Both the position numbers and the translations under genes were made by a program. Shown here in pieces: positions 33,519-42,627 of a DNA stretch of 64,000 nt. The notes under the pieces were generated by a model. The model was not told the DNA's origin. It saw only the letters and a program-made list of their open reading frames with translations, and made no database searches. How positions within the stretch are numbered: position 1 is the first letter of the stretch; every line of letters begins with the position of its first letter. Source of the DNA: Akebia trifoliata (taxonomy: Eukaryota; Streptophyta; Magnoliopsida; Ranunculales; Lardizabalaceae); NCBI GenBank assembly GCA_017979445.1, contig CM030714.1, positions 10,337,569 to 10,401,568 of the forward strand, given 5' to 3'.

Positions 33519-33897
33519 GAAATGTTCAGCACCCTAAGTTTTACCACACACTTTAACAAACGTTTTTTGTCCTACATGGGTTAGAAGTTTTGGAATGAGC
33601 TGATTTTTGGTGAGGATGATCTCTATGATTAGAAGATCATCCTCCCCAAAAATCAGCCCATTCCGAAATGTTTAGCCCCATGTTTACACGTTGAAAAATC
33701 GTGGACCGTCCATTTTTTGTAAATCAATTTTGATGGGGTTAGAAGTTTTGGAATGAGCTGATTTTTGGTGAGGATGATCTCCTCACCATAGAGATCATCC
33801 TCACCAAAAATCAGCTCATTCCGAAACTTATAACCCATGTAAGACAAAACGCGTTTGTTAAAGTGTGTGGTAAAACTAAGGGTGGCGAACGGGACCC
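33517..33897. mobile_element. TA-flanked palindromic element I (381 bp)
   Basis: It runs from GGGAAATGTTCAGCACCC to GTGGCGAACGGGACCC, in the opposite orientation to elements C and G. Hairpins and spacer are conserved. Confidence 0.88.
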
Positions 33898-33913
33898 TAT
33901 ATATATATATATA

Positions 33914-34292
33914 GGGTCCCGTTCAGCACCCTAAGTTTTACCACACACTTTAACAAACGTGTTTTGTCTTACATGGGTTAGAAATTTTGGAATGGGCTGA
34001 TTTTTAATGAGGATGATCTCTATGATTAGAAGATCATCCTCCTCAAAAATCAGCCCATTCCGAAATGTTTAGCCCCATGTTTACACGTTGAAAAATCGTG
34101 GACCGTCCATTTTTTGTAAATCATTTTTGATGGGGTTAGAAGTTTTGGAATGAGCTGATTTTTGGTGAGGATGATCTCCTCACCATAGAGATCATCCTCA
34201 CCAAAAATCAGCCCATTCCAAAATTTCTAACCCATGTAAGACAAAACACGTTTGTTAAAGTGTGTGGTAAAACTTAGGGTGCTGAACATTTC

Positions 34293-34294
<2 letters not shown>
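33914..34294. mobile_element. TA-flanked palindromic element J (381 bp)
   Basis: It runs from GGGTCCCGTTCAGCACCC to GTGCTGAACATTTCCC. It is the last member of the array; a TA tract to 34328 follows and then ordinary sequence. One hairpin arm shows GGTGAGG changed to AATGAGG. Confidence 0.88.
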
Positions 34295-34328
<34 letters not shown>

Positions 34329-34330
<2 letters not shown>

Positions 34331-36489
34331 TTTTAAAACTTAACATCACATTAAACAGACAACTTAAGATACCATAAGTACGTAGCACATGAAAAACAAT
34401 TACAATGACACTAAACATGCATGCCTTAGAAGGATTTTAAAGAAAATGACACATCTAATTAACTAGATAAGCTTAGGATAATTTTTAAGTTTGTACTCTC
34501 AATCATCAGCACAACCCTTAGTAAGAGTCTTGGTGGTGCTGATATTATTAGTTTCATTTCGCATATCACCAAGAACCCTGTGATATCGAGGGTAGTGTGA
34601 GAAACCCATGTTGAGAAGATCATACTACATTGTTGTCCTCGTTATATATCACAAGCTTCCCATCCCTCAGCATTGTACAATGGCAATGTACGGCTGAGAT
34701 GGGAGGAAATTACAACATGTATTTCCTAAGGATCTGTAAAGCTTTGATTCTTACCCACACAATCAATCAAGAAGAAGAATTTTTTTTTTCTTTAAAAAAA
34801 AAAACGAAACCTTTAAACGTTACAGAAATCAGAACCCCTAATTTAACAAAGTATAAGAGAAGAGGTGAAGGATGAGGAAGTGTGCAACGGGTTTACCATA
34901 GTTCGAAGCGAGGACGCTTTCCAGAGAGAGGAGTAATGGGTGGCTGTCGTGGGTCTGCATACCCCCAATAAGCCTCAGCTGTTGTTGTAGATGGAAAGAA
35001 GGAAGGAAGAAAAAAAGAAACGCATAACGGATCAAACGAAGTATGACTTACGTCACATGGCCTAAAACCCAGTATCTCGTCTCGGCCCCCTAAGATAACG
35101 AATGAACTCTTCCGAGTCATATCTTCTCGGACGAGACAAATAGTTTAAATATGTTTAAAATTATTTTATTAATAAATATTTATATTTCACAAAAATTTAT
35201 TTTTACGTAAATAACAAATGTTTAAAGGAAAATTTTCTAAAAGTGGTTCAAGTGTTGACATTTAGAAAATTTATCATGTTTAAATCGTTGTAAGATCAAT
35301 TTATTTATATCTTTAAAATAAATATAAAAAAACCCAATTAACTCGATCAAGTTTTATTTATAATTTCAGTCCATATTTAAAAATATCAAACGAGCCATCT
35401 TGAATTTCTAACGAGTCAATGGAATGGATGATTCACATTGACTGTCTTGCCTAGTAGGCTTTGAGATCAGGATGACTCGTCTTAGTTACCTCGACATTGA
35501 ATTAGTCTTTGTACATGATAATGATGAGTAGAAATGAGATTGGGGGACTCAAGTGACACGACTCCTATAAAAATACTTTGCATTCGGGGTGGCTCGAATT
35601 GTCTCAAGTTATGTTACTTGGTTCACGAGTTCACTCGATTTGAATTTGACTTCGCAGCAGGGGCGAAACCAGGATTTTCTTGTTGGGGTTGCCGGGGGAG
35701 GGGAGCAAAGTACACTTAACTGATAATGTCAAGAATTGTTTGGTAGAAGATGAAGAAATAGCCATTTAAGCCATTTCTCAATAGTTTACGAGAAAATACT
35801 TAAATCAAGGGGGTAATGCTATCACTTTAAAAGTATACTGTATCGCAAATATTCACCAAAACATCTACATATCCCCTTTATCTCAGTCTTCTCTAATGGA
35901 TTAGTGTGAAACTACCTCATTATGTGAAACTAAAATCCCTTCGATTTCTCTACCCAATCTTCAACCTCTTGTGTAAAAAAATTTACGCAGGTATTCAACC
36001 TTAAGATCAACCTACTTTAAACTTAAAATCTAGAGAATGAGAAATGATTTTTGAAGTAGAAGATGAAGAGATTTTTTGATAAAAAATTATTGGATTTCCA
36101 CAGAGGATTAAGATGAGGTTTAATAGGAAGGATAGAAGATGAAGTTAAATAAATTAAAATTAATTTACCATAGAGGTTGAAGAGCTTTAAGACGACATAT
36201 TTTAAGAAGAAATATTAAGGATATTTTTGTTAGAGGGTGAAAAATGAGGGTATTTAAGTTATTTTTTGTTAGTAGATGAAAAGATCAAATTTAGGGGTAT
36301 CTCAAAAACTTTTGTTATGCTCTTTGGATATTTCTTGGCGTAAATTTAAGGTAGGAAATTTTTAGATCTTCTTAATAGTCATAGATTTATATATATTATA
36401 ATTTTAAACCAAAAATCTATTCTTTTATTATGTATATATATATATATTTTTAAAAAAACCATCGTTTTAAAAAATATTGATGGAAAGAT
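34329..36489. other. intergenic, no gene firmly recognised
   Basis: On the minus strand 34500-34628 reads open (LLNMGFSHYPRYHRVLGDMR... to a stop) after an acceptor-like AATGTAG, but I cannot assign a family. 35385-35480 shares a block (GTAGGCTTTGAGAT and neighbours) with 60700-60790, a dispersed repeat. The remainder is AT-rich with nothing visible. Confidence 0.35.
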
Positions 36490-36634
36490 CTCACAACAAA
36501 AAAAAATGCAAAATAGGAACAAATATTTAAAACGGCGTTAAGCCGTTTCTACTTAAAAACGGTATTACACCGTTTTACCTTTTAAAATCGTTTCAAACGT
36601 CAAAATTTCCGTTTCATTCTTTTGGAACTAACCG

Positions 36635-36870
36635 TACTCTCTCTCTCTCTCTCTCGATCTGTCTCTCTGTCGCTCTCTCAGTTGCTCGCTGTATCGCCCG
36701 CTCAGTCTCTCTCTCAATCGCTCTCTCAGTCTCTCTCTCGACGACCTCTCGATCTACCTCTCCATTTCTCTCTCACGGTCTCTTTCGATTGACCCCTCGA
36801 TCTCTCTCTACTCCCTCGATCGATTTTATATCCCCCTCTATCTGATCGATCGATCGATCAATCTCATGTT
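36635..36870 (+). promoter_or_regulatory. CT-rich leader-like block inside CACTA element 2
   Basis: CTCTCT/CGATCTC repeats lie at the same distance from the left end as in element 1 and are followed by purine-poor leader-like sequence up to 37180, with an AG|GTTAGATT donor-like site. It is probably a family feature that drives or leads cargo transcripts; this is inferred. Confidence 0.4.
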
Positions 36871-37774
36871 CATGTATGAGATTTCTCCCTTCTTCTCGCT
36901 TCGATCTTCAAAAAACCCTTATATCCAGAACTAATCGACCTCCGCCTCTCTCTTCTAAGTTGAGTCATTAGGGCATATGGAAGGAGATTAGCCGTGGAAA
37001 TCACTCTATTTCATCATCGATCTCTCAATCAAGCAAAAATACCCTAGCTTACCATCATGGATCTCTCAATCAAATACACAAACCCTAAATTCTGTTGAAA
37101 GTGTTCGAAGCTTGTTGGATTCATTTAGTTCTCTCACCTTACTCGCATATTTTGGATCGATTTCACTCCAAGTCACAGGTTAGATTTCAGAATGATTTTG
37201 ACGGTTCCCTGTTTCTTCTTAACGAAATTTTAGTTATTTTGACTTTGGTTGGAGAAATAATTGATTATATAGGTTAGTGTTTCTTCTGTATAAATTTTTT
37301 ATTTGATTAAAAAAAATTAAGCTTACTTGTTTTTGAAGTCTAAACTAAGGATTTTGGCCTCTTAGGTTTGTTTATGTAATATAAGAACGATGGATCGAAT
37401 TGCAACATGGTTTAATCTAATAAATCCCTAAACAATGGTCTGGATCTTCAAAGTACTTTTTTTTTTCTTGGCTACTATTATAAGTTTACTTTCAATTTTC
37501 AATTTCTTGTTTGTTTTTAATGCAATCCCACATTAAAATGAATGGGTTTAGATTAAGTATCAAATCTGAAAATTTATTAGAAATTCACACTGTTCTGGGT
37601 TTTTGGGGTGCTTTAATCAGTATAGTGATTTTTGTACTTCAGGTAGAATGGATTGAGTTTTCAGTCCCTGAGATTAAATTATACAAATTCCACATTACCA
37701 ATGATTGGCACAAATGCAAAATCACTCTTTATAGAACTAAAGAATCAGAAATGTCATTTGGGAGTTTTCTGATT

Positions 37775-38325
37775 GTTGAATTATTGAAGAACCTATCATT
37801 TTTTTTCTTAAAGTCAAGGGTTATGATTGGTATCTATGGTGTAGGATTTATCTTGTTGATTCTGTTTATCTTCTCTCACAATTTCCATGATCACTGTGTT
37901 CGTTTCTTGTCATAATCCATGATAATGGTAAACCAAGTGACAAGGTTTCAGAAAAGATGTTTTCTCATTTGGGTATGAGCAAATCTAGCTTGGCTGAGAA
38001 CATCAAGCCAATGCAGCTTGATTTATTAGCACGAGAGAGACTATACCACATAACCAGAGGAAGATGAAAGTTCTGAGACTGTTCATAAGCAGTCTTCTTT
38101 ATCATATGGGATCACATCTACCTTTCCTTTAATTGGCCTTCCCGAAATCTCTCATCTTGGGTGTGGTCAATGGCTTACTCTTATGGATTTTCAATTTGCA
38201 ACAAACCATTTCTCGATGGAGAAGTACTTGGGGAAGGTGGATATGGTGTTTGTTTGTAGGGCTTGACTAATAAATGGAACCGAGATAGTAGTGAAAAAAC
38301 TTTTCAACAATCTTAAGGACTCTTG
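37775..38325 (+). pseudogene. captured 5' part of a receptor-like kinase gene
   Basis: Broken frames show a transmembrane start (IGIYGVGFILLILFIFSHN), juxtamembrane pieces (VSEKMFSHLGMSKSS, VHKQSSLSYG, LPEISHLGCGQWLTL) and the start of a kinase domain (FATNHFSMEKYLGEGGYGV and GTEIVVKKLFNNL with the subdomain II lysine). This is the PERK-like/At4g01330-type membrane kinase family with a GHWFTLRDLE-type signature. Several frameshifts and a stop after GYGVCL break it, and the kinase catalytic loop is absent. It is cargo of CACTA element 2. Confidence 0.82.
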
Positions 38326-38820
38326 AAATTCTTCTATCCATTTAAAAATGATTGTTTTACTCTTTGATGATGCATGTTTTGAGAGATAGAGGGGGGTTGT
38401 ATTTGGATAACCCCTCTAAAGTTTTACTACTACTTGCAATGTTTCCCTTCTATTAATGTGTCTCTTTTTGTTGGTTGAGCACATTTGAATGGCAATCAGT
38501 AATTTTGATCTTTATTACAATTGTATCGAAGTATATGCAGATGTATTCCATTTAATTTTATTATCTTTGTGTTAACATAATTATTTATTATGAGTTATTT
38601 ATGTCAAAGTACTTTGCTCTAGACTCTATTGATTTGTTGGTTTGGAGTTTTATGTATCTGCCACTGTATTATTCTTCATTGGATATCAGTCTTATCCTAC
38701 TCATGCATGTGGTTTATGGTTTTTCATTCCTATCTTCGCTTCATTGAATTGTATAATTGGGTAATGGGAGAATTGTTTGTGTTTTAAATCTTATTATATT
38801 TTTTGCTTGCTCCAGATGTT

Positions 38821-38930
38821 AAGATCATAAAATTTGGAGACGTTGTTGAGGCTAGAACAGTTCAGTTCTCATCGCTAATACCTTTAGTCCATCCCTATGA
38901 ACTGCTTGTGTCCGAGAGTATATCACTCTT
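38821..38930 (+). pseudogene. captured exon, gene not recognised (a)
   Basis: Between a CTCCAG acceptor and a GTATAT donor an open stretch reads IIKFGDVVEARTVQFSSLIP followed by VHPYELLVSE. Sharp splice sites and protein-like composition suggest a real captured exon. I do not recognise the parent gene. Confidence 0.5.
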
Positions 38931-39056
38931 CCCATCACCTTCTCTTTGTTATTTCGGGTTATAGTGTTACCTCCCTTTGCGTTAATTCCTCAATTTGTCA
39001 ATGATATATCCCTAAATTTTTAGCCTTCGGTGATAATTCCGAACCCTATCTTGCAG

Positions 39057-39174
39057 GTCAAGAAACCTAGACTGGAAATTTCTACCATACAAAGCGAACT
39101 AGACTTGTCTTATGGGCAAAGGTATCAAGGAGTTGCAATTCCTAAAGTCCATTTCTCGCGAAAGGGTCTTTAAC
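39057..39174 (+). pseudogene. captured exon, gene not recognised (b)
   Basis: After a TTGCAG acceptor an open stretch reads [20 protein letters not shown] and then [13 protein letters not shown], followed by a stop. It may be the last exon of a gene or continue the transcript of piece (a), 126 bp upstream. Family unknown. Confidence 0.45.
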
Positions 39175-39779
39175 CAGGAAAGTTTGCAAGCTACATGAGC
39201 TACCTCAGTACTCTGTTTATGCACTTTGAACTTAGAACTTGCTGCCATAGTTTGCTTCTTACTTCTCTAAGTGATCAAATAACCACCAACAGAGGTAAAA
39301 TAACAGAAATTGAACTCCAATTAGAAGGAGATCTAACCCAATCAGAATTATAATATTTATATATCTTAGGGCTGTCAACGGATTCTTATCGGTTCGGATT
39401 TAGCTGTATTTGAAAACTCTATTTGAGTGTTACTCAACTAAAAATTATCTCTTTATCATTGTCTTTTGATCTCATAGTTCTTTCTAGTTTTACTTTATTT
39501 ATTTATTCATTGGGTAGTTGGGATCGCATGGACAAGTATTGCACTTTGAAGAGGGTGGTATCATGTTTCGAACTTTTGAAGCAACCCTTCCAATCAAAAT
39601 CATGCTATTTTAGTTGCCTACACTAAACATTTGAAATATTGTATGGGTGTTCAATATGATGCTGATTATGTGTTTTCTATTGTTATGGATGTGTCAATTC
39701 ATAATCCTTACACCACATATTCTCACAATATACAATTGGCAGATCATCTAATTGCATTTTTTATTGTTGGCATATTTTC

Positions 39780-39890
39780 AGATGTTAGCCACACTTAAAA
39801 ACTCCCCCAATTCAATGAGCATGTCAAGCTTGAAAGAATGCATTGATCCAAATTTGATGGACTTATATCCTCATGATTGTGTATACAAGG
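39780..39890 (+). pseudogene. captured exon of a LysM receptor-like kinase (LYK type)
   Basis: It encodes ATLKNSPNSMSMSSLKECID and PNLMDLYPHDCVYK, ending at a GTAAGC donor. This matches the late kinase region of LYK-type LysM receptor kinases, where an LYPHDCVYK-like motif precedes the last helix. Extracellular LysM and catalytic motifs are absent. Assignment rests on one exon. Confidence 0.65.
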
Positions 39891-41046
39891 TAAGCATCAT
39901 CTTTAAGCAAATAACATTGTCCAAATAAATTATTGCCCAGACTTTGTGTAGGCTACATCTCGAATGAATATATTAACACAATTAAGTACATGTATGAAAA
40001 AGGTGACTTGTTTAAGAGCATGTGAAGAGGAGACAAATGAGTTCTCAGTACTAATTTATTTGCATAAAGGAATGACCTTGAGTCTCTATTGTTTGCTCTG
40101 GTTATAGATGAAGTAATCCTTCATATTCAAGAGCAAATATACCTTAGTGTATGAGAACAATTACTATAAAATCAAATGACCTTGATCGCTAATAAATGAT
40201 TCAGAATTATGTTATACTGTCTTATTAAAAGAATCCTTAGTCAGCAAACTGTGCTTTTCTTTAACTGACATATTGACCAGATTTTTATTTTTATTTTTAC
40301 ATATTCTAAGCATGTTAGCACTAAATGGTACCAATGTACGACAAGTGTAGGATGTGCACGCTTTATCCCCACAATAGGGAACACAAATACTTACTATCTT
40401 ACGGAGGATAATCTAAAGATCTAGAGAACATTTCCATGTGGAGCAAGTTAGTTTGGAATGACATTGCCTATGAGCAGTTATATTACTCATTTAAAATTCA
40501 AAATTAAGAAGCGTTTTTTAGCAAGTATTAAGTAAAACTGAGAAACATCTTTAATGAAGGGGAAGTGAGATATTTGTCCACTTTGGCTAGGAAAAACTAA
40601 TAAAGAATTGAAGCACATACAAGTTCTTAGATCCTCAAGGGTTGACTCTGTTGCAATATGAATGTTTATCCGATATTAGTTATTCTTGAGATACAGAAGC
40701 TGGAATTATTCACCTATAGAAAAATATAGTAGTTTTAATAAAGAATGTTCGAGAGGATTTATTCTTTTGGAGACTTTTCAGCTGAATATAATAAAAAAGA
40801 ACTTTTGTGGGTCAAAATTGTTGTTCACCGAATGAAACTGAAGGTCATAAATTTTATTTTTTTTAAATGGAGTCCCAAATAGTATACACATCCGTTGCTT
40901 GATCATGCCCTTGTTTTCACAGATTTCTAATTATCCAATTTTCTGAATAATATATGTGTGGTCTATAAAAGATGACTGCATTTTAAGTTTGGTTCCATTG
41001 TCCTGTTAGGTTCTTATCTGTGATGACTGTTAAAATATGTGTGCAG

Positions 41047-41166
41047 ATGGATGCTTTAATCTCAAACAGTAGCTCTCAAAGCTTCTACGCATGTGTTGGA
41101 GAGAGTACTCATGCATACCAAAGCCCTTCCAAAGACTTGACTGCCATTAATAACCGCTTGAACAGG
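41047..41166 (+). pseudogene. captured exon, gene not recognised (c)
   Basis: Between TGTGTGCAG and a GTATGT donor it reads [20 protein letters not shown] and [17 protein letters not shown] without stops. It is clearly exon-like, but I do not know the family. Confidence 0.5.
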
Positions 41167-41914
41167 TATGTTACACGCTGGTGGCTTATATTAACTTAGC
41201 TTGTTACTATGTTTTTGGGCTCCCTTTTGGGTTCTTTCTGGGCTACAAATTGAGCTGGGGAGTTGAGGTAAATCTCACTTTCATTGCCACATTTGCTTTC
41301 GGATAATATAGCAATTGAAAGTTTTAGGAGCATATCAAGTTCTATACTAATGTGTAGTGCTATGGTTGTAGGGAATCTGGGCTGGCATACTTTGTGGAAC
41401 TGCTCTACAGACCTTGATTCTCTTGATAGTCATTTGGAAAACCAATTGGAACCAGGAGGAAACCAACATTTCATTCTCTTCTAATGCCTATATAAATCAA
41501 CCTAACAATTAAAAGCAAACCTCTAGATACATATTTACAAATTGGATGGTTATACTACGTGATCATCTGTTTAATTTCTTCAAGTTCTGACCTAAAAGAT
41601 TTTAGTACTCAACCCATTGTATGGTAAGGTCTGAACCTTTCATTAATTATTACTCTCAGATTGAGCTTAAGGAAAGAAAGGTCATTTCCTTCAACATAGG
41701 ACCCTAGATTTTGATGAGTATATATTGTAGTGTGTAAGGAAAGAATGCACATTTTAAGGGTTGTTTATGACTGCTATCACTTTTTCTTGTGACTTCTATT
41801 GTGGAGCATATGCATGTAAAGCTATAAGAGCTACGAATATGTTGTTGCTTTGATGACTGCCCTACCACTATTTCTATTGTTTTATTGTTTCTTGAGATAT
41901 CTCTAACTTAGAGA

Positions 41915-42010
41915 ATGTGAGCATGAGCGGTTGGTGGTTCATGTCACGGCTGGGGCTGCTGCTGGGGCTTTGACTGCTACATTGACGATTCCACTCGATG
42001 TGATGAAGAC
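41915..42010 (+). pseudogene. captured piece of a mitochondrial carrier (mitoferrin type)
   Basis: It encodes HERLVVHVTAGAAAGALTAT followed by LTIPLDVMKT. The PxDxxK signature of mitochondrial carriers is present (PLDVMK), and the VVHVTAGAAAGAL start is like plant mitoferrin (iron import). Only one of six helices is present. A stop follows shortly. Cargo of CACTA element 2. Confidence 0.75.
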
Positions 42011-42082
42011 TAATGGCTGATGCTGGGGGAGTATCATAAGATGAAGCTTAATTAGATGATATTTATCTGATTCAATTATTCT

Positions 42083-42217
42083 TGGACTTAATGGCTATTG
42101 GGGAGGCAGCGTGTACGTTAGTTCATGGCATCAATCGTCTTGGTGCAAATTCTTTGCTTGACATTGTTGTTTTTGGTCGAGCTTGTGCAAATAGGGTTGC
42201 AGAGATCCATAGGCCTA
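42083..42217 (+). pseudogene. captured exon of succinate dehydrogenase flavoprotein subunit
   Basis: It encodes [20 protein letters not shown] then [19 protein letters not shown] and ends at a GTAAGT donor. This is the highly conserved FAD-binding segment of SDH1 (complex II, TCA cycle). Ala-to-Ile and similar substitutions ([15 protein letters not shown] against the usual MAAGEAACASVHGA) show decay. It is the last cargo piece, 85 bp before the 3' subterminal repeats. Confidence 0.88.
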
Positions 42218-42299
42218 GTAAGTTTTATCCGTGCTCTAAAATATTACTTCCACATTTTTTGTCAAATCTCATCCATATTGGTATATATTTATTTTTTTT

Positions 42300-42622
42300 T
42301 TTTCTAAAGTTTTAGATATCGGTTTGTAACCGATGTCAAAAGTCTTAGACTTAGGACATCGGTCTTATAGACATCGGATTTTAATCGATGTCTAAGGTAT
42401 ATATTTTTTTTGTTAGTGCTTTTCAGATTTGGAACGGTTTTAAGCCGTTCCAAATTATGTTTTTTTGGAAGGGTTTTTAACCGTTCCAAATCCTGACATT
42501 TAGAACGGCTTCTAGCCGTTTAAATTCATTAACAACACCTCGATACGAGACGGTCGTTCAACCGTTTCATAGCCGTTTAGGAACGGTTATAAACCGTTCC
42601 TAATTTGCATTTTTGTTGCCCT
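42300..42622. repeat. 3' subterminal repeats of CACTA element 2
   Basis: ATCGGTTTGTAACCGAT, GGTTTTAAGCCGTTCC and GGAACGGTTATAAACCGTTCC hairpins occur in the same order as at 11010-11332. The final bases TTGTTGCCCT differ from the TTGTTGTAGTG of element 1. Confidence 0.85.
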
Positions 42623-42627
42623 GATCT

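Larger units (their letters stand above)
36490..42622 (+). mobile_element. second CACTA-family element carrying host gene fragments (element 2)
   Basis: The left end (CTCACAACAAAAAAAAATGC) and the complement of the right end (AGGGCAACAAAAATGC) form an inverted repeat that extends into TAGGAAC. The outermost bases have drifted from CACTA. GAT, extendable to GATCT, flanks both sides (36487-36491 and 42623-42627). The 300-bp right end aligns with that of element 1, and the left end has the same AACGG...CCGTT repeats followed by a CT-rich block. No transposase is seen. At least seven exon-like cargo pieces lie on the plus strand. The drifted ends suggest it is older than element 1. Boundaries are uncertain by a few bases. 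Confidence 0.82.

Noticed and set aside
22278..34294. CRISPR-like array, because of regular repeats
   Set aside because: Plant nuclear sequence; repeats are whole palindromic elements separated by TA tracts, not short repeats with unique spacers.
34500..34760. Possible last exon of a minus-strand gene
   Set aside because: An acceptor and 40 open codons to a stop are present, but no family could be recognised and the upstream part has stops.
37511..37765. First half of the 134-codon frame before the RLK-like part
   Set aside because: No family resemblance before the hydrophobic segment; kept only the part from about 37775 as an RLK fragment.
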